Assembly (NCBI GenBank): GCA_902554325.1
Contig: CACDOH010000004.1
Span: 34,437-98,436 of the forward strand
DNA: 64,000 bases
From: an uncultured Pelagibacteraceae bacterium
Lineage (GTDB): Bacteria; Pseudomonadota; Alphaproteobacteria; Pelagibacterales; AG-422-B15
Direction of reading: 5' to 3'
Under the pieces are notes generated by a model. That model saw nothing but the letters and a program-made list of their open reading frames with translations, made no database searches and was not told the DNA's origin. Below are positions 56,971 to 64,000 of the stretch, piece after piece (positions within the stretch are counted from its first letter, which is position 1; every line of letters begins with the position of its first letter). The translations under genes and the position numbers were made by a program.

Positions 56971-57684
56971 ATGACTGAATTACTTTTTAACAATGACGCT
57001 TACCTCACTCAGTCTGAAGCAATTGTTACAAACGTCGATCAAAACTCTATTCAATTAAATCGAACAATTTTTTACGCTGAGTCAGGCGGACAGCCGGGTG
57101 ATCAAGGAGAGATCATCCTAGGAGATCAAATTTATAAAGTTACTGACACCCAGAAAGGTAATTCTCCAAATGAAATTATTCATTTAGTCGACGGTGATAT
57201 TGATCAGAGCATTGTTGGTAAAGAATGTGAGATTAAAATTGATTGGGAATTGAGACAAAGTCATATGAGAATGCATACCTCATGTCATATTCTGTGTAGT
57301 CTGATTGATGCTTTAATTACAGGTGCTTCAGTTGGAGCACAAAAAAGTAGAGTTGATTTTGATGTTGACCCGAGTTTGCTTGATAAAGAGGCAATGAATC
57401 AACAGATTGATGAAATTATTAAAAATAATTTTCCTGTATTCACAAAACAAATTTCTGGAGATGAATTTAGAGATAACCCTCATTTAGCAAAAGGCGCTGC
57501 TGTTAGCCCTCCTATAATTGATAACAAAGTACAAATTGTTCAAATCGGTGATGATAAAATTTTAGATATACAGGCGTGTGGAGGCACTCATGTGAAATCA
57601 ACGGGTGAGATTGAAGGATTAGAGATTGGAAAAATTGAAAATAAAGGTAAAAGAAACCGAAGAGTAAACATAAGATTTAAATAA
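56971..57684 (+). CDS. Free-standing alanyl-tRNA editing protein (AlaX-like)
   Basis: A 237-residue protein homologous to the editing domain of alanyl-tRNA synthetase. Visible are AESGGQPGDQGEI, the zinc motif HMRMHTSCH, and CGGTHVKSTGEI with the second zinc pair. Such proteins hydrolyse mischarged Ser- or Gly-tRNA(Ala). Why one lies between a PuuA-like ligase (two-base gap) and a crotonase (one-base overlap) is unclear; some members may act on small amino-acyl compounds. Confidence 0.85.
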   Translation: MTELLFNNDAYLTQSEAIVTNVDQNSIQLNRTIFYAESGGQPGDQGEIILGDQIYKVTDTQKGNSPNEIIHLVDGDIDQSIVGKECEIKIDWELRQSHMRMHTSCHILCSLIDALITGASVGAQKSRVDFDVDPSLLDKEAMNQQIDEIIKNNFPVFTKQISGDEFRDNPHLAKGAAVSPPIIDNKVQIVQIGDDKILDIQACGGTHVKSTGEIEGLEIGKIENKGKRNRRVNIRFK

Positions 57685-58469
57685 TGACGAATATTCTCAT
57701 CAGAAGTGATAAAAATTCAGTTGCTATACTAAGTTTGAATGACCTTCCAGCAAATAGTCTAAGTATGCCTATGATGGAAGAAATTCAAAATCAACTAACA
57801 ACTATTGATCATGATGACTCAATTCGAGTTGTAATTATAAAATCTGAAAGTGATAAAATATTTTCCTCAGGTCATAATTTAAAAGAGGTAAAAGGCTTTC
57901 TTGATAATAATGATACTAAATCTCAAGTTGAGTTATTTTCAACGTGTTCCTCAATGATGAAACAAATTCAGGCTTTAAGTAAACCAGTCATTGCGCAGGT
58001 CAGAGGCATAGCAACTGCAGCTGGTGCCCAACTCGTTGCCTCATGTGATTTAGCTTATGGATCATTAGATTCAAAATACGCAACTCCAGGAGTAAACATT
58101 GGATTATTTTGTCATACACCTCAAGTTGCTGTATCAAGGACAATTGGCAGAAAACCAATGATGGAAATGCTGTTAAGTGGAGAACCTATTTCGTCTGAAA
58201 GGGCTGTACAAATTGGATTAATCAATGCTGCGGTTGATAGTGCAGATTTAGAAAAAACAGTTCAGAAGTCATGCAATGATATTTGTAATAAATCAGCAGC
58301 TGTTATTGCCATGGGGAAAAAAAGTTTCTACCGTCAAAGTGAAATGCCGTTAACTGACGCATATGACTTTACGAGTGCAGAGATGGTAAGGAATTTAACA
58401 CTTAATGACGGTAATGAGGGAATATCTTCTTTCCTTGAAAAAAGAGACCCAAATTGGTCTAACGATTAA
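57684..58469 (+). CDS. Crotonase-family protein, ECHDC3-like
   Basis: A 261-residue enoyl-CoA hydratase/isomerase-fold protein. The oxyanion hole is given by SSGHNLKEV and IATAAGAQLVAS. The usual catalytic glutamates of hydratases are not evident: the second position reads GVNIGLFCHTPQVAVSR, a block typical of ECHDC3-type proteins. Simple hydration of crotonyl-CoA from the GcdH reaction is thus uncertain. It overlaps the convergent EamA gene by four bases. Confidence 0.82.
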   Translation: MTNILIRSDKNSVAILSLNDLPANSLSMPMMEEIQNQLTTIDHDDSIRVVIIKSESDKIFSSGHNLKEVKGFLDNNDTKSQVELFSTCSSMMKQIQALSKPVIAQVRGIATAAGAQLVASCDLAYGSLDSKYATPGVNIGLFCHTPQVAVSRTIGRKPMMEMLLSGEPISSERAVQIGLINAAVDSADLEKTVQKSCNDICNKSAAVIAMGKKSFYRQSEMPLTDAYDFTSAEMVRNLTLNDGNEGISSFLEKRDPNWSND

Positions 58470-59368
58470 CGTCTAATTACATATTTATCAGGCACAATTT
58501 CTTTTTTTAGTATTTTTTCTCGTCTTAGGATGGTTAGTGACGAAACAATTATAAAAAATGCACCTATATATGTATTCCAAGCAGGAATTTCATTCCAAAT
58601 AAAATAGCCAAAGATTATTCCATAAATCAAACTTAAATATTTTAAAGGTGTTACAATTGATACTTCAGCATTTTTATAGGCTTGAGTTAAAGCGAGGTTT
58701 CCAATACCGCCACTGATCCCAACTAACGCCAGCATGCTAAAATCAAATAAAGATACTGGCCACCAATACCAGCCACCAAAAGGGATTGTAAACAGAGAAG
58801 CAATTATTCCGAAAATTGTAAAGTATAAGGCTATTAAGTATGTAGGCTCTGTTTCACTTAACTTGCGTATCGAAATTGCAACTATTGAAAAAAATATACA
58901 AAACAATATTGGCAAGATCATATAAAAATTGAATCCAGATGATGTTGGATTAACTATTACTAAAACTCCAACGAATCCAATTGCTATCGCAGTCCATCTT
59001 CTGCTACCAACTATTTCTCCAAGAATAAAAATTGATAATAATGTACTAAAAATAGGAGACGCGAACGTAAGCGACACTGTTGTTGCTAGAGGTAAGAAAT
59101 GTAAGCTTGCGTAAACACAAAATAAGGCAATTGTACCAGCTAAACTTCTAATAAAATGAAGTCCAGGCTTTGATGTTGTTAAAAGGTGGGCCCACCGATC
59201 ACGAGGTATTGTAAATACAAGTGGTATCAAGCCTCCTATCATTCGCCAAAATACAACATAGCCAATACTGTAATCCTCAGTGGTCCATTTTACCGCTAAA
59301 TCCATTAATGCAAATCCAGTCACACTGATAAGCATAAAAAAAGCACCAACTTTTATATTATTTTCCAT
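58466..59368 (-). CDS. EamA-family (DMT) permease
   Basis: Inner-membrane protein of 300 residues with ten hydrophobic segments in two repeats (GFALMDLAVKWTTED near the start; ALVGISGGIGNLALTQAYKN late), the SAM/riboflavin-type EamA pattern. Ends in a basic tail KEIVPDKYVIRR. Single gene, convergent with the crotonase, divergent from the TerB-DnaJ gene. Substrate unknown. Confidence 0.82.
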   Translation of the reverse strand: MENNIKVGAFFMLISVTGFALMDLAVKWTTEDYSIGYVVFWRMIGGLIPLVFTIPRDRWAHLLTTSKPGLHFIRSLAGTIALFCVYASLHFLPLATTVSLTFASPIFSTLLSIFILGEIVGSRRWTAIAIGFVGVLVIVNPTSSGFNFYMILPILFCIFFSIVAISIRKLSETEPTYLIALYFTIFGIIASLFTIPFGGWYWWPVSLFDFSMLALVGISGGIGNLALTQAYKNAEVSIVTPLKYLSLIYGIIFGYFIWNEIPAWNTYIGAFFIIVSSLTILRREKILKKEIVPDKYVIRR

Positions 59369-59427
59369 ATATAAAATGATCTAAGATTGCGATTACAAAT
59401 ATTAAGAATTAGACTAGCATAAAAAGT

Positions 59428-60162
59428 ATGAACGTTTGGAAATATTTACTCGCAGCTTCTCTTGGCAATATGATTGCAGGTCCTTTAGGTGCATTAGCTT
59501 TTACAGCTGGCGCTTTTTTTCTAGGGAAGAAAAGTAATTTTAGAAATCCTGGTGCAAATTTTAATACGCAGCAAGGTGTTTACGCTCTCGGTTTAGTTGT
59601 ACTGTGTGCAAAGTTAGCTAAAGCGGATGGGAGAGTCACAGATGACGAAATAAGAAAATTTAAAAAGATTTTTAAAATTCCTCAAGAAAATATGAAACAA
59701 GTTGGCGCTATCTGGAAAGAAGCTTCACAAACAAGTGCTGGATTTGAACCGTATGCTCAGCAATTAAGGGATACTTTTAGCCGATCACCTCAAATGTTAG
59801 AGCAAGTAATCATAGGTCTCTTTGAAATTGGTTATGCAGACCATGATTTATCCAACCCCGAACTAAAATATATAAAAAAAGTGAGTCAAATATTTGGAAT
59901 TGATCAGGCAACGTTTAACAGACTGAGAAATTCAAGACCTGAGTTTGTAAAGGAAGACCCCTACAAAGTATTGGGAGTTAATAAATCACAATCAACATCA
60001 GAGATTAAGAAGATCTATCGAAACTTGGCTAGAAAAAATCACCCTGATATTGTTAGGGCTAAGGGTATTACTGATAAGAGTTTAATAACTAAAGCTAAAG
60101 AAAATTTTCAACGCATTAATGATGCTTATGAACAAGTTCTAAAAATAAGAGGTGAAAAATAG
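59428..60162 (+). CDS. djlA: TerB-DnaJ domain protein (DjlA-like)
   Basis: A 244-residue membrane-anchored J-protein. The glycine/alanine-rich hydrophobic N-terminus (residues 5-33) is the anchor. A TerB domain spans about 50-155 with ALGLVVLCAKLAKADGRVTDDEI and IGYADHDLSNPE. The J-domain, residues 177-242, has DPYKVLGVNKS and the HPD motif in ARKNHPDIV, which stimulates DnaK. Alphaproteobacteria commonly carry this gene near pdxH, as here. Confidence 0.88.
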   Translation: MNVWKYLLAASLGNMIAGPLGALAFTAGAFFLGKKSNFRNPGANFNTQQGVYALGLVVLCAKLAKADGRVTDDEIRKFKKIFKIPQENMKQVGAIWKEASQTSAGFEPYAQQLRDTFSRSPQMLEQVIIGLFEIGYADHDLSNPELKYIKKVSQIFGIDQATFNRLRNSRPEFVKEDPYKVLGVNKSQSTSEIKKIYRNLARKNHPDIVRAKGITDKSLITKAKENFQRINDAYEQVLKIRGEK

Positions 60163-60219
60163 GCATAATTTAAATTTTTTTATCAGTTTAAATTAAATGA
60201 CCACGGGATATACTTAGTT

Positions 60220-60369
60220 ATGGAATTTTTGACATTTATTGCGGTTTGTATCTTAATCTATCTTGTATATTTAATCCGTCAGGATTTTAAGGACCATTCA
60301 GTGCGTATTGAAAGTCAAATGCAGAGAGTTACTGAAGTGGTCATCAAAAGCCAAGACAAAGACGAATAA
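60220..60369 (+). CDS. Small single-pass membrane protein, 49 aa
   Basis: A short frame beginning MEFLTFIAVCILIYLVYLIR, a single membrane helix, followed by a charged cytosolic tail of about 28 residues likely helical (VRIESQMQRVTEVVIK). I do not recognise it. The shape, membrane anchor plus amphipathic tail, resembles small membrane regulators. No clear ribosome-binding site lies upstream. Confidence 0.5.
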   Translation: MEFLTFIAVCILIYLVYLIRQDFKDHSVRIESQMQRVTEVVIKSQDKDE

Positions 60370-60372
60370 TAT

Positions 60373-60498
60373 TTATTTTTTCTTACCCCAACTATTTCTT
60401 TTTCTATTCCTTATCAATGGCGGATAAGTACCAGTTGATAAGAAGATCTTGATAAATCTCCACTGTAAGAACCATATTTTTTTTAAAACCTGAAACAT
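60373..60498 (-). CDS. Candidate mini-protein, 41 aa, basic and aromatic
   Basis: An open frame in an otherwise empty 197-base gap between the 49-aa gene and pdxH. The peptide starts MFQVLKKIWFLQWRFIKIF, continues STGTYPPLIRNRKRNS and ends WGKKK; 13 of 41 residues are Arg or Lys and seven are Trp, Phe or Tyr. That composition is far from chance translation of AT-rich DNA and suggests a nucleic-acid or membrane-surface peptide. Only AAAGAG precedes the start as a weak ribosome-binding site. Confidence 0.35.
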   Translation of the reverse strand: MFQVLKKIWFLQWRFIKIFLSTGTYPPLIRNRKRNSWGKKK

Positions 60499-60566
60499 TT
60501 TAGGACTCTTTTTTTAATTAATTATTTTAATTCAATATTTTGGCAAATTCATTATAAATAATCTCT

Positions 60567-61172
60567 ATGAATACTGACATATCATCTTTTAATCATTGGA
60601 TAGAGGCTTGGAATCATTTTTATGACAAAGAGAAAGAGCTGGTTGACTTAGACCCCAACGCTGCACTGGTGTCATCCGTGAGTAGTGATGGTAAGCCTAA
60701 TGCTAGAGTTATACTTATTAAAGATGTCAGCCAAGAAGGTTTCACTTTTTATACAAATTATGAATCACAAAAAGGAAAAGAACTTTTTCATAATTCAGAG
60801 GGACATCTAACATGGTACAGCCGTGCACAAGGAGCCTCAATTAGAGTTCAAGGAAAAGTTGAAAAAATAAACTCAAACTTGTCTGATGAGTATTTTTCTT
60901 CACGTGATCGTAATGCTCAAATATCAGCTAGTATTTCAAAACAATCTTATGATGTTGATAGTCGTGAAGTACTGGATAGAGAATTTCAAGAGTTTGCAGA
61001 CGCACATGAAGGAAAAGAAATAAAAAGACCCGATCATTGGGGAGGAATAATCATTATGCCTTCAAGAGTAGAAGTATGGAAAAGCAGAGATGATTATAAA
61101 ACTCGACTGCATGACAGAATTGTTTTCACACAATCAAATGATGCATGGATAAAGACCAGACTTTACCCATAG
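60567..61172 (+). CDS. pdxH: Pyridoxamine/pyridoxine 5'-phosphate oxidase
   Basis: FMN enzyme of 201 residues making pyridoxal phosphate. Motifs are PNARVILIKDV, FYTNYESQKGKEL, HLTWYSRAQGASIRVQGKVEK, RPDHWGGIIIMPSRVEVWKS and the canonical end WIKTRLYP. All are standard for PdxH. Supplies the PLP used by the two aminotransferases of the island. The upstream gap is AT-rich without a clear promoter. Confidence 0.94.
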   Translation: MNTDISSFNHWIEAWNHFYDKEKELVDLDPNAALVSSVSSDGKPNARVILIKDVSQEGFTFYTNYESQKGKELFHNSEGHLTWYSRAQGASIRVQGKVEKINSNLSDEYFSSRDRNAQISASISKQSYDVDSREVLDREFQEFADAHEGKEIKRPDHWGGIIIMPSRVEVWKSRDDYKTRLHDRIVFTQSNDAWIKTRLYP

Positions 61173-61184
61173 AGTCTTTGTGAA

Positions 61185-61691
61185 ATGATAAAAATATTTT
61201 TAATATTTTCTCTCGCTATTTTGTGGTTACCCAATGTATCAGCAAACGATTTGCCAACACCTCGATGGGTAACTTCAAAAAATACAATTAATTGCCGGGC
61301 ATCATATATTACAGATGAAGACGGAAAAGCTATGGGTTCTATAAAATATCAATATGTAAAAAAATATTTTCCATGGGAAGTTGTGAGAAATATTGATGAT
61401 CTCTGGGTTCAGGCTAGAGATCCTCTAACTGATGACTTATGTTTTCTTTTCAGGCCGATTCTATCACCTAAGAGAGCAGCAATTACAAAAGAAGCTGTAT
61501 TGGGTTACAATAATCCTATAGAAAAGAAGGTGGTGGCTAAAGTTGAAAAAAATGTACATGGCATGATACTCAAAGCTGATTCAGCTTTTATCTTGTTTGA
61601 GGTTTATTTAGAGGAAGAGGGTAAAAAAAGTAAATTCTATATTCCAAAAAATAAAGTTTTTGGCATTTATCCTAATGAAATCATCAATTGA
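61185..61691 (+). CDS. Exported SH3-like domain protein (COG3807 type)
   Basis: A 168-residue protein with a signal peptide (residues 1-20, cleavage near VSANDLP). The mature part LPTPRWVTSKNTINCRASY followed by WEVVRNIDDLWVQARDP has the bacterial SH3 pattern RWVTLK...NCRxGP known from alphaproteobacterial COG3807 proteins. Two cysteines (NCR and DLCF) could form a disulfide. Possibly binds peptidoglycan. Follows pdxH by 12 bases. Confidence 0.75.
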   Translation: MIKIFLIFSLAILWLPNVSANDLPTPRWVTSKNTINCRASYITDEDGKAMGSIKYQYVKKYFPWEVVRNIDDLWVQARDPLTDDLCFLFRPILSPKRAAITKEAVLGYNNPIEKKVVAKVEKNVHGMILKADSAFILFEVYLEEEGKKSKFYIPKNKVFGIYPNEIIN

Positions 61692-61696
61692 GTGGT

Positions 61697-61725
61697 TTGA
61701 AAATACTCTTATTTTCTGATACAAT
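61697..61725 (+). promoter_or_regulatory. Sigma-70 promoter of the LLM oxidoreductase gene
   Basis: TTGAAA at 61697-61702, a 17-base spacer, and TACAAT at 61720-61725. This is one of the two best promoters in the window and predicts a start of transcription near 61732. Confidence 0.82.
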
Positions 61726-61731
61726 ACCTTC

Positions 61732-61811
61732 CTGAAGCGATACATAACTCACCATTAAAGGAAGCGGGATCGGTCGACTTTTTATTGTTAATTTAATAAA
61801 AGGGGAAGCTA
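61732..61811 (+). promoter_or_regulatory. 80-base 5' leader with possible alternative pairing
   Basis: Between the predicted transcript start and the ATG at 61812 lie CTTCC (61729-61733 region), GGAAG at 61760-61764, a GC-richer segment GCGGGATCGGTCGACTTTTTA, and the ribosome-binding site GGGGAAG at 61802-61807. CTTCC can pair with GGAAG or with the ribosome-binding site; CTTTTTA (about 61778) can pair with TAAAAGG before the start. This allows mutually exclusive folds, as in translational switches. No known riboswitch consensus is recognised. Confidence 0.35.
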
Positions 61812-62987
61812 ATGATTTTTTCTAAATTCCTAAACGCTACAAACTGGCATAAGCGTCCATATACTGAAATTCTTGATGAAGTTAGGGAAATTACTGATTA
61901 TCTAGATCAAAACAGTAATTTTAGACAAGTATGGTTGAGTGAACATCACTTACAAACTACTAATAATTGGACAATGGAGTGTATACCCAATCCAATTTTA
62001 CTGGGCTCAGATCTAGCAGCCCGCACAAAAAATATTCGCATCGGATTAGCCGCAGCTATCGCAACCTTTTGGAATCCTCTTAGATTAGCCGAAGATGTTG
62101 CGCTTTTAGATAACTTGTCATCAGGCAGGTTGGATGTGGGTCTCGGTCGAGGTGTATTTGGAAAAGAAGCTATCCACATGAACATTGAGGCCGATTTAAA
62201 AGATCAGCCAAAAAACTTTAGATTGTTTGTTGAAACGCTAGACATATTAAAGAAGGCTTGGACGCAAGAATACTTTTCACATAAAGGTGAATTCTATGAG
62301 TACCCAGCTCCAGAATTTAAATATTCCAATCCACTGTTGAATGAAACATCAGATGTTGTTGATCCGGAAACAAATGTCTTAAAGAAAATTAGTATAGTTC
62401 CTAAACCGTTTCAAAAAAATCTTCCTTTATGGCAAGTAGTTGATAGTCCTAGCTCAATTGAATTTGCTGCAAAGAAAGGTCTTAATTGTTTGATGTGGCT
62501 GCCAACAATTGCTTCCTTGAAGTCACGCTTTGAGATTTATGCAAATGCTAAATCTGAGGTCGAAAAGAGAGATGTTCCTATGGGCGAGGGAATTGCATTG
62601 GTTCGTGATTGCTTTATTGCCGATACAATGGAAGAAGCTAAAGAATTAGCAGGTGAGCATTTCTTAAGATATTTAGTTTCTGTTTGTGGTGGAGGCAGAG
62701 GAGTAGGCATCTTTGCAAACCCTGGTGAGGAATTGCCAAAAACAGATAATCCAATTGACCTTTTAACATACGATTGGATCCATCCAAGAAACCAATTAGT
62801 AGGTACAGCTGAATTTGTAATCGATAAAATTCACGAGCTAAAGTCGGAATTAAATCTTCAGCAGTTGGCAATATGGTCAAATCCTCCTGGAATGCCTCAC
62901 AATGCAGCGATGAAATCATTAAAATTATTTAATGAAAAAGTGGCTCCTCAATTTAGTGATGATAATTTAATTAAGAAAGTTTCTTAG
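61812..62987 (+). CDS. LLM-class flavin-dependent oxidoreductase (luciferase-like)
   Basis: A 391-residue TIM-barrel protein of the bacterial luciferase-like family. FRQVWLSEHHLQTTNNW, IRIGLAAAIATFWNPLRLAEDVALLDNLS and RLDVGLGRGVFGKEA are the FMN/F420-binding framework; IVPKPFQKNLPLWQ occurs mid-chain. Members are monooxygenases or dehydrogenases for alkanes, sulfonates, amines and others. The ribosome-binding site GGGGAAG is strong. The next gene starts on the stop codon (TAGTG), so the products may act in one pathway. Confidence 0.83.
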   Translation: MIFSKFLNATNWHKRPYTEILDEVREITDYLDQNSNFRQVWLSEHHLQTTNNWTMECIPNPILLGSDLAARTKNIRIGLAAAIATFWNPLRLAEDVALLDNLSSGRLDVGLGRGVFGKEAIHMNIEADLKDQPKNFRLFVETLDILKKAWTQEYFSHKGEFYEYPAPEFKYSNPLLNETSDVVDPETNVLKKISIVPKPFQKNLPLWQVVDSPSSIEFAAKKGLNCLMWLPTIASLKSRFEIYANAKSEVEKRDVPMGEGIALVRDCFIADTMEEAKELAGEHFLRYLVSVCGGGRGVGIFANPGEELPKTDNPIDLLTYDWIHPRNQLVGTAEFVIDKIHELKSELNLQQLAIWSNPPGMPHNAAMKSLKLFNEKVAPQFSDDNLIKKVS

Positions 62988-64000
62988 TGTCTTCAAAAAA
63001 AATGACTGGCGGCGAAGCCGTTGTTGAAACTTTATTGGTAAATGAAGTTGAAGTGGTTACAGGGCTGATTGGCTCATCGACACTTGAGATCTTGGATGGC
63101 CTTTACAATAACGCTGAAAAAATCAGATATATAGGATGCAGACATGAGAGCAATGGGATGATCATGATGGATGCCTATGCCAGGTATACTGGGAAAAATG
63201 GGGTATTTCTGAGTGGCCAAGCAGGTCCGGGAGTCAGCAACACAGTGACTGCGATGGCTCAGGCAAAGGCTGCTTTTTCGCCAGTTGTTAACCTTGCTGG
63301 CGCAATTGCATCAGATCACAAAGGTAAGGATGCTTTTCAGGAAATAGATCAGGTCAGTTTGATGCAAGCGGTATCAAAAAAAGTTTTTGAAGTAAAAGAG
63401 GTAGAGTCAATACCAGAAGTTTTAAATGAAGCGATGCAAACAGCACTGACACCTCGTTGTGGCCCTGTTCATGTAGATATGCCTAGAGATGTTTTAGGTA
63501 AATCTGCTGAATTTAATCAGCCTAAGAAATTTAAATCTATACCAACTTTAGCTGCTGATGAGGAAAATTTAAAAAAAGCTGTAAAGCTTTTAAGTGAAGC
63601 ACATAAACCTGTGATTCTAGTTGGGGCAGGAGTTAAGAATTACGGAACAAGTGCAGCAGATAGTGTTTTAAAGTTAGCTGAACTTCTCAATGCTCCATGT
63701 ACCACTTCTCCAGGACATGGTGATGCAATTCCATATAGTCATCCGTTAAATGCGGGATCAGCTGGCCCTCGTGGATCAGGGTTAGGAACAAAACTTTTAA
63801 GAGAGGCTGATGTCATTCTAGTTTTAGGGAGTCGATTAGGTTTTAATACAACGTTCTATTCTTACGAGAACCTAAATGAAAAAGCTTCAATTATACAATG
63901 TGAAATAGATCCAAATTCGATTGGTCGATATTTTCCTGTTGAAGTAGGTATACATGCTGATGCTAAAACTGTAACTGATGAACTTTGTAAAATGCTTGAA
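62987..64000 (+). CDS. Thiamine-diphosphate-dependent enzyme, 3' end missing
   Basis: An open frame running off the window end, at least 338 residues. GTG at 62987 overlaps the previous stop codon; ATG at 63002 is an alternative. The first domain has MTGGEAVVETLL, the cofactor-activating glutamate in CRHESNGMIMMDAYARYTGK, SGQAGPGVSNTVTAM and CGPVHVDMPRDVLG. The central domain has VILVGAGV and LVLGSRLGF. This is the acetolactate synthase/glyoxylate carboligase/oxalyl-CoA decarboxylase superfamily; without the C-terminal domain the exact type cannot be set. No ilvH-like subunit is seen upstream. Confidence 0.8.
   Translation, partial: MSSKKMTGGEAVVETLLVNEVEVVTGLIGSSTLEILDGLYNNAEKIRYIGCRHESNGMIMMDAYARYTGKNGVFLSGQAGPGVSNTVTAMAQAKAAFSPVVNLAGAIASDHKGKDAFQEIDQVSLMQAVSKKVFEVKEVESIPEVLNEAMQTALTPRCGPVHVDMPRDVLGKSAEFNQPKKFKSIPTLAADEENLKKAVKLLSEAHKPVILVGAGVKNYGTSAADSVLKLAELLNAPCTTSPGHGDAIPYSHPLNAGSAGPRGSGLGTKLLREADVILVLGSRLGFNTTFYSYENLNEKASIIQCEIDPNSIGRYFPVEVGIHADAKTVTDELCKMLE

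Noticed and set aside
60166..60195. Terminator after the TerB-DnaJ gene
   Set aside because: TAATTTAAA and TTTAAATTA can pair, but the stem has no G or C and there is no T run after it; expected by chance in DNA of this composition.
62987..64000. Biosynthetic acetolactate synthase IlvB
   Set aside because: The superfamily is clear, but there is no IlvH subunit or branched-chain amino acid context, and the C-terminal domain is outside the window.
1..64000. tRNA genes, CRISPR arrays, insertion sequences, prophage or long repeats
   Set aside because: No cloverleaf-like segments, spaced repeats, transposase or integrase genes were seen; all gaps are under about 200 bases and accounted for.

Overview
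The window is a dense, AT-rich (roughly one third G+C by eye) piece of a bacterial chromosome. Neighbouring genes usually touch, overlap by 1-4 bases (TAATG, ATGA) or lie within a few tens of bases, and no gene-free gap exceeds about 200 bases. The gene content points to a streamlined marine alphaproteobacterium: a divergent pckA / chvI-chvG pair leading into ahcY, tsaE, amgK and murU; HspQ and YciB; DUF3604; umuDC behind a direct-repeat LexA box of the alphaproteobacterial type; and many single-gene permeases. I cannot name the clade. I found no tRNA, rRNA, CRISPR array or insertion sequence.

Layout. 1-8.7 kb: RND exporter, lone ABC ATPase, CHCC zinc-finger mini-protein, DNA polymerase I, a nucleotidyltransferase-cupin fusion and a spinster-type MFS permease. 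8.7-17.7 kb: pckA opposite the ChvI/ChvG two-component system, then ahcY, tsaE, amgK, murU, a DsbA-like thiol oxidoreductase, hspQ and yciB. 17.7-34.8 kb: mixed accessory and housekeeping genes: TauD-like dioxygenase, EamA permeases, a lipoprotein alkylsulfatase, DUF3429, HupE/UreJ-like and PpiC-like proteins divergent from DUF3604, an ammonium transporter with a textbook terminator, dienelactone hydrolase, SOS-controlled umuDC, a lytic transglycosylase, pdxA and a LysE exporter.

34.8-58.5 kb is the most interesting part: a large amine catabolic island. It holds gamma-glutamylpolyamine enzymes (PuuD, PuuB, and a PuuA-like glutamine synthetase), a SpuC-like putrescine aminotransferase and a second class III aminotransferase, a polyamine-type ABC transporter, a GbcA-like Rieske oxygenase, a second oxygenase-like protein that has lost its Rieske domain, two tandem PYROXD2-like flavoproteins, a GcvT-like methyltransferase, an amidase, glutaryl-CoA dehydrogenase and an ECHDC3-like crotonase. 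A BetI-like TetR repressor sits inside it. Two near-identical palindromes (half-site ATTGAA/TTCAAT) lie in front of the flavoprotein operon and the aminotransferase-Rieske-puuB-pot operon; the second covers the -35 box of a near-perfect promoter whose -10 box ends 5 bases before the ATG. My inference is import and demethylation/deamination of a quaternary or N-methylated (poly)amine, with methyl groups passed to tetrahydrofolate and nitrogen going to glutamate. The substrate is unknown.

58.5-64 kb: EamA permease, TerB-DnaJ protein, two mini-proteins, pdxH, an SH3 protein, and an LLM-class flavin oxidoreductase with a strong promoter and an 80-base leader, followed by a thiamine-diphosphate enzyme cut by the window end.
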